DNA of 64,000 nucleotides from Symsagittifera roscoffensis (taxonomy: Eukaryota > Xenacoelomorpha > Acoela > Convolutidae), in contig NC_087065.1 in NCBI RefSeq assembly GCF_963678635.1, positions 20,573,302-20,637,301 of the forward strand, in the 5' to 3' direction. The notes under the pieces are model-generated. The model saw only the letters and a list, made by a program, of their open reading frames with translations. It did not search any database and had not been told where the DNA came from. The position numbers and the translations under genes are program-made. Shown here one piece after another: positions 1 to 8,930 of this stretch. How positions within the stretch are numbered: position 1 is the first letter of the stretch; every line of letters starts with the position of its first letter.

Positions 1-2
1 AG

Positions 3-2095
3 ACAGGAATCTTTAGTTTCGCTGGAGCTGCCACGCCACAGATGTTGGCGCGCTTGAGATGCTAGGGATGACTAAAGTGTACACGGTGACCCTGATGATC
101 GGGACTAACGATGTATCAAGGGGAGAAGCAAGGAAAATAACGAGGCTGCACGACAAGATGAGCTGCCTTCTTGAGGAGCTGAGGATCCAGATGGACCCCA
201 TCCTGTTGACAGTATGTACTGTCCCTTACAACATGATGTTTGATCAGCACGCCTTGGAGATGAATGCAAAGGTGCGGAACCTGAACAGGGTGATCCGAGA
301 GATCCACCGGAAGAGTGTGCTCCCCGTCGGACTGTTGGACGTGGCGGCGCGCATGGAGCAAGCGGGATTCCCTGAGGACACCTCCAATGATGGAATCCAT
401 TTCGATAGACCGAGGGGAGCAGAGTGGCTCAATGATGTCTTTCAAGGACACATAAACACGCTAGAGGCGGATCTGCTAGAGACAGCCCAATTCACATTAG
501 GGCCACCTCCGAACCCACCATTCCTTGCCTCAAGGGCCTTGTCTGGTCGCTTGGGACCGAGAGTTGACACTAGAGACAGTTCAAGGAGCAACCAGACCAG
601 ATTGCAGAGTGCCACGCCAATGGAGTCTGAGGAGGTGACGTCATCAACACCTCCAGGCTCGGCGATATCCTCAGTGGTAGTGGCACAGAGCAAGCGGGAA
701 AAGAGGTCTATGGAGACCGCTCGCTTGAGATATCCGGAGAAGGTGAGAGGGCTGGACCTAGAGGGTTTGGAATGCAGGCGAGAATTGGCGGAGACCCTGC
801 GGATTGAACGAGTGTCGCACGAGGATTTAAACAGACATCATTGCGTGGACTGGCTGAAAGCTCATGAGGCGCACTTCTCGAGAACGAAATTGATGGAGAC
901 CGCGGATCTGACCGGAATTCCCACAAAAGTGATCATGGGACCCATTAACTACAGACCTCTCAAGCTGCTGGGGAGTCCTGGACTCATAGCAGAACCCCCC
1001 AAATACCGAACGAGCATCGCCAGGATCAGGTTGGCGACCCCGGCACAGTTGAAGGTGGTGGACAAGCTGCTCAATCCGGGGGGAATGGGATTGCCAGATG
1101 CCGCTTACGAAGGCTCGAAATTGGCGGAAGATACCAGGTACGGGAAGCCCTGTGGGAGCACCCAGCTGGCCAAAACCCTGGCAGTTTATGATAGAGCAGA
1201 TCCAGCTGCTGCGAGAGTAGTCATTGTGGCGGGATCGGACTTCGAAGGAACGTCTCCTAAGTTGTTCTGGCCGGAGACTCTGATAAACTCTTTGCCAGGA
1301 GCTGAATTAAACCAGATGTTAACTCTGGTGGTGGCAATAAAGTCGGAGATGCCCTGTGAGCCTGAGCTGCTATTGTTTGCAGGAATGAATGATCACCTGC
1401 ACGCGATGGGACTTCTTGAGCAGCTGAAGGGCAATGAAATTCCGACATCGAGGAAGATATGGGAAGCCATTCAGGCGTTGTTTGCAGCGATGAATGAAGT
1501 GCAAGAGAATGTTGTCTCGAGATTTGGATCCAAGACGAAGGTGGTGTTCACCACATCCCCTGGATACGCGAATATGCCACCCGCCCTACAATTCGTGTAC
1601 GCGGTCTTGATCCTAATAGCAGAGGGGAACGAATGGCGGATTCTAATGGCAGCCCCCAATCGGGAGTTGGAGCCATCGAACCTGAGGCTTCGCAAGTCAG
1701 AATTGGCGGCGGCATGGGCGGACATATCTCATGCACTGAGGGGCTTTTATGGATTAGCCGACATCCTGATCGTATTGGACGAGGTGCTCTTGCTAGAGAT
1801 ATCGAACTTTGCCAGACAACTTAAGTTCAGCCCAGTCATCGGGGACGATCACCCGGCGATAAGCCAATTGACGGACAGCTTGTGGTTTCGGAGCATGGAG
1901 GTGAAGATCACAAATTCCACCGGCAAGTCTAGAGGTCCGAGCAACGAGAGAAAAAATGTGGCCGACACGGAGAAGCAATTAGAGTCGATGAAATATCGCC
2001 TGACGCAAGAGAATGGCTGGTGGCCAATTTTGACACCAAGGCTGGAGAACGCAACGAATAAGACGAGGGAGGAAGCACCACCCCTCGTGAAATAA
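3..2095 (+). pseudogene. Large SGNH-hydrolase-like ORF, first segment (broken, 5' end outside window)
   Basis: The main open frame runs 59-2095 (678 codons from an internal ATG). Residues 15-18 read GTND, the block III motif of SGNH/GDSL hydrolases, and residues 111-114 read DGIH, the block V D-x-x-H. The block I Ser motif would be upstream of the window. A second SGNH-like region follows, with GSD at residues 392-394 and GMND at 442-445. A Ser/Thr/Pro-rich linker (about 150-225) separates them. Positions 3-56 continue the same protein in another frame, so a small indel lies near 56. The frame ends at TAA 2093-2095, but coding-like sequence continues in the same frame, so this stop looks like a lesion. 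SGNH domains occur in ORF1 of some CR1-type LINEs and in giant Terminon retroelements. Enzymatic activity is not shown; no wider family recognised. Confidence 0.6.
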
Positions 2096-4244
2096 GTCTG
2101 GAGTTTTCTGGAGAAACAACTGGAGCTGGCCGAAGGAAGAGGCATGACGGTGGCTAGATTTGTCTCGGCCGCCAATGAAGTGACGATTGGAGGGTTCTGG
2201 AGCGAGCACGCCGAGGGTGAGCTGAAAACTAGAAGGGATCGTGAGATTCTTAAGTTCTTGAGTCCTTGCTGGGGGAAAGAATTCATGGCAGGAATGTTCG
2301 GCACCACGGCGACTATCTTTGGAGCCTTCGTGCAGGAGATACTGGGCATTGCCCATCAGCCTGCTCTTGGCTTTATATCTGGTCTACCCCAGATACTTGT
2401 TCAACATGGGCCCAGCGTACATGTTTAGTCGAGGAGTAGAGACACTTCGGGTTGATGGGTATCTGGCACTAGTACTCTTGACCCATGGGGAATTGGTGTC
2501 ATTTCATCGATTGATGGAATATGGGGAGCCCCTGTCTATGGGGAAAGTCCACTCGAGCATCGAAACCTACTCCTACAAGTGTGCCGCGGGGTTGAAGACG
2601 TTGTTAGTGCAATACCTCATGATGCAGAATCGGCACATGACGGGTGAAGATAAGAAGCCAACATCGAGAGAAGAATGGAAGAAGATGAATGGAGGGATGC
2701 CTCTGTTGACGGACCTGTGCCTGGCAATGAGGTCGGACCCGATGGGGATAATCCGGGGTCTAGAGGAGGTGGTGACCTGCATTTACGGTCCAGCAGTGAC
2801 GTACGCATTCCCAGACCCCCTGGTAACAACGTATCGTTACTCTGTGACGCACTTGAGTCTTATCAGCGTACTGGATGGGACGGCGCTCAATTGGTGTCGG
2901 CAGGAGGTGCTTAGAGCACAAATGAGTGATACGGTACTCTTTGGAAAAGTGAAAGATGCCGAGCTGATAGTGTACAACTTCAGGGGGCAGATGCAATGTA
3001 GAATGGGAGGCAAGCGAGAGGGTCCCATCGAAACGTATCCCAAGTTCTGGAACTTGAACCCAGTGACGGCAGACGGACGAGAGATCTTGAGGATTCCTGC
3101 TGGGAAGGAAAGCTTTGCACTGGTCAAGAGGGAGCTGGAGGCCATAATGGAGAAAGAAATCCTGCCAGCCAACATGCCTGAGTTCCCTATAGTTAGGAGG
3201 ATGACCTTGGGAATGAACAGCCCCTTGGTAGTTCCATCCATAATGGCGAGGATGACTTCGGAAGAAATGCAGAAGTACTTCACTGATGGCTGGGACCCCC
3301 TGTTCGTCGGCTATACGGCGGCGGTTTACTTCCACACTAGTGAGGCGAAAATAAACTCGTGGACGACGCAAGCAAAAAAGATGAGAGGCTCGCAGCCCCC
3401 TGGATATGAGGTGCGAAAGGTCTTGAGAGCTCTTGAGCAGGAGGGACTGGATAATATGCTACCAATATGGGATGATGGCAGGATGATCATGATGGAGGGG
3501 CATGTCGCGTTGGTGGACGACATGAAATTTGCAACAAGAAAGTATAGGGCACCCTACGGCTTAGAACAGGTGGAAATGAGACAGGAAGGAAAAGAACTGG
3601 ATGCTGCAGGTCAACTGTACGTGGCCCTGACGGAATACAAGAGGTTGGATCCGGCGACACCATCACCACTGTCAGTGGATACACCTGGAGACAAGAGGAG
3701 TGGACTCGTGGAGGACCGGTTCAAAAGAATTCTCGAGAGAAGAAGAAATGAGTCAGAAGAAGAGAGTATGGATGAAACTCTCAGCGAAGCCGGTGAGGAC
3801 ATGGAAGTGGGGAATACGCCTGAACCGAGACCATCAGGGGAGGAGCTCACCACTCAAGAGCTGTTGAAAGACTTGAGCGAGGAGAATTGGGCAGATACTG
3901 CCACTCCACCGCTGACCCCGTCCCCCCTGAAGAATCTGGAGTTGCCATTGGCAAGCGAGACGTCCAATATGGGGATGATACTCTTGAGCTCGGAGGAAAG
4001 GGAAAAGAATACTTTCGAAGGAAATAGGGACATGTTCCTGGGGTCTCTGAAGGACGATGCTTGGCAGGAGTTCTTGAAGGAGTTCAATCAAGAAGTGGGC
4101 AGCGAGACGACGCTGGACAAATTCAAGGAGGAACTGTGGGACACAGTTGTGAAGTTTGGAGTTCCGCTTCTGATAGGAACGGGCCTGGATGAGAAGGCGA
4201 GAAAAGAGCTGCTGAACAAGCTGATAGAGCTGAGGAATTCATGA
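2096..4244 (+). pseudogene. Same coding region, middle segment (frameshifted continuation)
   Basis: From 2096 the frame of the preceding segment continues open to about 2345, then the coding signal moves to the frame open from 2319 to TGA 4242-4244. The overlap region (about 2340-2352) therefore contains a one-base indel. Just after it lies a hydrophobic stretch rich in Leu, Ile and Tyr, a possible membrane or buried helix. The middle is a globular-looking sequence of unknown family. The last ~150 codons are acidic and rich in Glu, Asp, Ser and Pro with runs of Arg, suggesting a disordered tail. TTG, not ATG, opens the longest reading frame here, which supports continuation rather than a separate gene. 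I do not recognise a domain and assign no function. Confidence 0.55.
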
Positions 4245-4487
4245 TCGAAGACTAGAGAAGAAAAATGTGAAGACAGCTCTACTCTGAAACAAAAAACTGT
4301 AGATAAAATAGTTGATGATATAGAAGGGGATAAGGTTGGGACTAGTAATATGATTAAAAGTAATAATGGCTCGAGTAGGGGGAGGCAAGAGTTGGAAGGG
4401 TTGGAGGTAGACAGAGAGGTCGAATCAGTGATGGTAACCACAACACCCTCAAGCAGAGATGTGAAAACTCGCAAGAGGTAGAGAGAA

Positions 4488-7400
4488 GTGGAGGGATTGG
4501 GTAGTCCTTCAGTGGATGCTGTCTCGGAAGGAAACTTGAGAGAGACGGCGCCCATGGTTTTGGCTCGATGCAAGACGGCGGCATACAAGAGCAACACGGA
4601 GCTCAGAAGACCACTCGAAGTAGAGAGGGAAATAGAGGCTTCCACCAGTTCGACATCGGAGGAAGACTTTAAGCCTCAGAAGATAAACGTGAAGAGAGGT
4701 TCAACGAGCGGACAGACATGGGAAGTGGATGTCGGCAAAGAATGGGTTTCGAAGGCACACCAGGCCACGGGGAAGCAAGTGACGAGTGATCCACTGGAGA
4801 GGAACAAAACAAGGAACACCTCCCGGACATGGTGGGTGGCCCTCGAGACATTGAAGGAAATGGAAGACTGCTTGAAGAAGTTGGACAGTGGAGTGGCTCG
4901 CAAACGACGCAATTGGGCCACCCAGCAAAAGGCTGAGGTTAACAAGATAGAATTGGCGAATCAGCTGAAGAGGTCCTGGCAGAACTTGTTGAAGGATCAT
5001 TTCGAAGAGGCAATGAGGACATCCTCATCAGCACCGCCATTGATGGCGAATCCCTTCATTAGAACCGCAGGACAATTGATGTTCACCTGGAGTCTGGTGG
5101 GAATAGAGTTAGAGACATTGACCTCATATGACAGGCTGAAGTTGGGAAGCAAGAAGCTAGATGTGTATCAAGCACTGATGCAACACGTGGCCAGGGATAA
5201 TTCAGGCTTGAGCCTGGCTAGGAGGAAGGATGCCACATGTTTCTTGAGATGGATAATGTCAATGATGTCTGACAGCACTATCTTGGCGTGCCACCAAAGA
5301 GCAAGCGGAAGTAGAACCGTGGAAAAAAGAGTCTCAACGATCATCTTAAACGTGTATCAGAGTACTGGAATAGAGAAGGAAGATGGTTCCAGACTATCCC
5401 TAGAGAACCACAGAAAGCTAGATGAGGTGCGGAGGTTTTTTAACAAGAAGTTCGAAGAAGAACATGATGTTCACCGTAACCTGGCCTCGTCAGAGCAGTA
5501 CTCGAGACCCAGCGAGAAGGGGGAATACCAATACGTGTCAGGAGTGATGGGAATAGCCTACAACCCCTTCTTAGACTCAGAAACTGGAGGCGCTCACAGG
5601 AACCACGAGGTAGCGGAGCTGCTGAAGTTTTGGACAGAAAGAATAATGGAAATAGACGCGGTGGAGAAAGAGAGGCCGAGCCTGGCCCTGATTCTTGAGA
5701 AAACACCGGAGGTGGTGAGCATACCGCGCTCGAACAAGAGAGTTGAAGTGAACATGGGTGATGGCAATGGCTTGCTGATCACGAACTTGGGAGTGGTATG
5801 GAAGTTACTAAGACCCTCCTGGTGCCCACATCCCCACGCGAGTCTGATCGAGGAGACCACCGAACGGGTGAGCTTAGCTCCAACGGAAGATGAAGATTTG
5901 GCAAAGTTGAGTGTGGTGCACAAACTGATCTTACCTCAGATGAAGGAGTCAGGAGAAAAGACGAACAGTCTCGAGTCAGCAAAGAAGATGGAGCCGGGTA
6001 GCTGTCTGGATTCTACGTGTGGGAGTGGAGAGCGCACCTGCGATGGACGATCATGTGTCAGGATATTGTCCTTTCAAAAAGAAGATCTGGTTACTTGGTT
6101 TGGAGACATCACGGAAAGGGAGAAAAGTGAAGTACAAATAGTGGCGGAGTGTTACGCGAGAACTAAGGTGAACATAGCGACAGCTCTCGGATTCTTCTCG
6201 AGAATGTGTAGTCTGCAGTCACTGGAGAGGCTAGAGTCTGAACACCATTTAGTGACGGCGTTGAGCGTGGAATCATGGCCGGGAGTGTTGCAGGTGACTC
6301 AAAAACATATCCGGAGCTGGAAGGTTGGTCTCGAGGCGGAAATGGGGTTTCCCATGAGCGAAGCTTATGGCCTGCCATTGAACGCAAAATCCCTGATAGG
6401 GTCAATGATGGCCAATTTGTGCGGAAGCCACTACCCACTGCACATGGCGATGGTGGAAGCATCCAGCCAGAGAATATTGGTGGACAAGGCCTTCTCAGTG
6501 CCCAAGTGCGTGAGGTTGGCTCGCGTATCGCATCACTCGCACAAGTTGTTGAGGAAAATCAGAGGGACAGTACCGAAGGAGTTGAGAGATGACTTGAGTG
6601 AAATCTGGGGAGAAGAGCTTTTGAAGTTGGAAAGTGATAACACAAGCAATCACGAGAGACAGAACGTGATCGGAAAACCTGTGGGGGGTACTCCAAACAT
6701 GGGAGAGAACGACACGATGCATGAGAAAATGATGGAGCTTGAGCCTCTCTTGGAAGCCTCGGGAGAGCGTAACCTCAGGAGCATTGAGATCACCCATGGA
6801 GAATGCCCATGCCACTGTTTGGCACAAACGGTGTGGTATCCAGATCACAAGAACTTTTGCCTGGTGTGGGATATAGAAGAAATTCGGTCGATCGGACTAC
6901 CGGATCACCGGCAGAAGGTTACGCTCTTAGTAGTGAGTACGATGCTGGCTCTGAGATGGTTAGATGAGAATATAACGAAGTATCGGGAAGCGACGACGCC
7001 AACTGCTGAATCAATATATGCGATAGACTACAGCAGGAGACTCGAGTTGTTTGAGACTGCGTGCAAAGTATTCGCCATACCAACGGAAGTCAGACACATA
7101 TGGAGCCGTTTGAGGTACTTTCCATGTTTTCGAGCGACACTGACGTCTTGGATATACATGACAACGAAAGATCACATGAGAAAGCATCAAAAGGAATATC
7201 GACAATTCCAGGCCGAGATTGGGCCGGAAGCTTTCAAGAGACCCCTGTTAACCCATCGAAATGCGATCACGACAGGATGGAAGAGAGTGGGTAAAATGTC
7301 TAGAGACAATACCAAAGCGAGGGAATCAATACTAGAGGAAGACTTGGCGAAGAACGTGAGCTTGAGCCTGCACAACTCCTTTTGTTTGAACAGGGAATCT

Positions 7401-7565
7401 AGAGTGAAGGCACTACCCAACCAGGCAATGAGGTTGCAGGAGCAAAGAGAATGGATGCGATCCTACGAACAGCTGAAGGCTTGGGAGGAGATCGTGATTA
7501 GCTCCGATGATGAAGAAGAACTGTTGAGACAGTTTACCGTATCTAGTACAAAGAGTGCGAGATGA
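4488..7565 (+). CDS. 1025-codon ORF of the SGNH element, unknown function
   Basis: The frame is the same as that ending at TGA 4242-4244. Between them it is interrupted only by TAG 4479-4481, and the longest frame starts at a GTG, so the true start is unclear; it may be the 3' part of one very long protein. The interval 4245-4478 reads as a low-complexity charged linker. Within this ORF I see two Cys clusters that could bind metal: around residues 505-522 (four Cys in a Gly/Ser-rich context) and 773-792 (C-x-C-H-C followed by H and C). The C-terminus is acidic (SSDDEEE). No polymerase, nuclease, helicase or protease signature is visible. Base composition matches the upstream segments and differs from the flanking AT-rich DNA. 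Confidence 0.5.
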   Translation: MEGLGSPSVDAVSEGNLRETAPMVLARCKTAAYKSNTELRRPLEVEREIEASTSSTSEEDFKPQKINVKRGSTSGQTWEVDVGKEWVSKAHQATGKQVTSDPLERNKTRNTSRTWWVALETLKEMEDCLKKLDSGVARKRRNWATQQKAEVNKIELANQLKRSWQNLLKDHFEEAMRTSSSAPPLMANPFIRTAGQLMFTWSLVGIELETLTSYDRLKLGSKKLDVYQALMQHVARDNSGLSLARRKDATCFLRWIMSMMSDSTILACHQRASGSRTVEKRVSTIILNVYQSTGIEKEDGSRLSLENHRKLDEVRRFFNKKFEEEHDVHRNLASSEQYSRPSEKGEYQYVSGVMGIAYNPFLDSETGGAHRNHEVAELLKFWTERIMEIDAVEKERPSLALILEKTPEVVSIPRSNKRVEVNMGDGNGLLITNLGVVWKLLRPSWCPHPHASLIEETTERVSLAPTEDEDLAKLSVVHKLILPQMKESGEKTNSLESAKKMEPGSCLDSTCGSGERTCDGRSCVRILSFQKEDLVTWFGDITEREKSEVQIVAECYARTKVNIATALGFFSRMCSLQSLERLESEHHLVTALSVESWPGVLQVTQKHIRSWKVGLEAEMGFPMSEAYGLPLNAKSLIGSMMANLCGSHYPLHMAMVEASSQRILVDKAFSVPKCVRLARVSHHSHKLLRKIRGTVPKELRDDLSEIWGEELLKLESDNTSNHERQNVIGKPVGGTPNMGENDTMHEKMMELEPLLEASGERNLRSIEITHGECPCHCLAQTVWYPDHKNFCLVWDIEEIRSIGLPDHRQKVTLLVVSTMLALRWLDENITKYREATTPTAESIYAIDYSRRLELFETACKVFAIPTEVRHIWSRLRYFPCFRATLTSWIYMTTKDHMRKHQKEYRQFQAEIGPEAFKRPLLTHRNAITTGWKRVGKMSRDNTKARESILEEDLAKNVSLSLHNSFCLNRESRVKALPNQAMRLQEQREWMRSYEQLKAWEEIVISSDDEEELLRQFTVSSTKSAR

Positions 7566-7594
7566 GTGGATGGTTCGAATGGATCTTGAGTCTT

Positions 7595-7610
7595 GAGAGG
7601 GGAAAGGGGG
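7595..7610 (+). promoter_or_regulatory. Candidate polypurine tract
   Basis: Sixteen consecutive purines (GAGAGGGGAAAGGGGG) lie 30 nt after the last ORF and are followed two bases later by TG, the usual first bases of an LTR. This is the layout of a plus-strand priming site next to a 3' LTR. The LTR start at 7613 is inferred from this tract. Homology with the other LTR copies is only clear from about 7985. Confidence 0.45.
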
Positions 7611-7612
7611 CT

Positions 7613-8896
7613 TGAGCGTGGATCCGGGTGAAACTTGGATTCACGAAAAAGAAGTTTTAACAATGCAAATATTGTTATTAATATACTATATTTACTATAT
7701 AAAAGGAAATACTGCATGACAATTTCCTGATTGAATGGGACAAAAGAAATTTTAAATGATTGGCTTAAAAAGCGAGAATTCAAGGGTGCAGGTGTGTGCA
7801 GATTTTGATTGCTGTTTAGCGATAGTGTGAGAATTTTACATGGCCGTGAATTTTTGGGGTGTAGATAAGCTTAAGTCTGCTGCAAACTTCTGTAAATGAC
7901 CACTGGCACTGTACCTTGAGCAACACTCGGTTTTCGGGGACTCACTGGCAGACGACAGCACGCGATGAGGACATCGATCTCGAGTCCGGGGAGTATGTGC
8001 CAGTCGGTCATATTTGGAAGTTTGACCTTGAGAAAAGCGCAAAACACTTGATTTTGGAGTGAAATTTAATTTTTCAAAAATTCGAATGGAGCCTGTCATG
8101 CACGATTTTCTCGCGATAACTGAAAGTCAAAGAGAAGTCAGAACAATCGAGTGACAATCGCGGGAAAGTTGCAAGATAAATCAGTAGGAAATTGCCATTC
8201 GCAATTTCCGAGACAATAATAATCTAGAGTAGAGCTGTCCTATTTGAAATAGAAGACAGAGTGTTCCTGAGAACTGGACAATTATCCACCTGGTCAACTA
8301 TTCGAACTGGACCAGAGTAAACCTTCGGTGGAAAGGTGGACAGCTTGAGTGTCCCAATGGTCCACATAAAACTGCATTCTAGAGTACAAACTTATTCCTG
8401 TTGTTGAAACTGGCAAACATTAAACTCATTTAGTTACACTATTTAATTCTTGAGTTGCTTACCGACTTAATTACTCCCAATTCTTGAGCGTGCTACAATG
8501 TGAGTACCAATTTAAATTTCTAGAGTGTGTTTCATGATTGTTATGTTGAGGTAAGGCGAGTTTTAGGTTGATCCATCTGAAATGGATCAAAGTTCCACCG
8601 TCTAATAAAAAGTAACTTAACGGATTGTTCCAACCCGGTTTTTAACGGCGTTCATGTATTTTGGGTATCTAGAGACCTAAGTATGGGGACGTTCTTAATT
8701 CTAGAGTGGGGGGATATTTTAGTAGTAGCCTTTAAGCTGTAACGGGTCGTAGTCTCATGTCACAAACGAACCGAATTGGCTCCGACTGATTTGAGGTAGA
8801 AAAACACAAGAGATAGTGTCCCTGACTCTTGAGCCAATGGTTATAGGGCCTATTTTTCTTAAGCCTCATGTGTGACTACAGTAGACGAATGTTACA
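7613..8896 (+). repeat. 3' LTR-like repeat of the SGNH element
   Basis: Non-coding segment of about 1.28 kb. From about 7985 to 8896 it aligns with the reverse complement of 37385-38395 and 39233-40249, including the stretch at 7989-8006 and the terminal TGTTACA. It is more diverged from those two than they are from each other, so it belongs to an older or different lineage. It contains at least 15 copies of CTHGAG on the + strand. Its end lies 34 bp before the first coding exon of the HEXIM-like gene. Confidence 0.6.
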
Positions 8897-8910
8897 TGAC
8901 CAAATTAATG

Positions 8911-8929
8911 CTTTTTCATTTTTTTTCAG
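8911..8929 (+). promoter_or_regulatory. 3' splice site 1 nt before the HEXIM start codon
   Basis: A pyrimidine-rich stretch ends in CAG at 8927-8929 and the ATG begins at 8931. No upstream coding exon is visible; the preceding DNA is the LTR-like repeat. The site serves either a far-upstream 5' UTR exon or a trans-spliced leader. Confidence 0.5.
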
Positions 8930-8930
8930 A

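Larger units (their letters stand above)
1..8896 (+). mobile_element. 3' part of a large LTR-type element with SGNH-domain coding region
   Basis: The block is clearly richer in G+C (about half by eye) than the AT-rich remainder. It holds almost unbroken coding sequence on one strand to 7565, then a purine tract (7595-7610) and an LTR-like repeat ending TGTTACA at 8896. The last ~910 bp of that repeat recurs in inverse orientation, twice, at 37385-38395 and 39233-40249, where it forms the two LTRs of a short element. That recurrence is what makes me call this a mobile element. The 5' part lies outside the window. I see no reverse transcriptase, protease, RNase H or integrase motif between 1 and 7565, so such genes would have to lie upstream or be supplied in trans. 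Class is uncertain: LTR retroelement with extra genes, or another LTR-bearing element. Confidence 0.6.

Noticed and set aside
3-7565. Alternative genetic code (stop reassignment) to explain the in-frame TAA, TGA and TAG of the SGNH region
   Set aside because: All three stop codons occur in-frame there, frameshifts are present too, and the host genes end normally at TGA, TAA and TAA. Decay is the simpler account.
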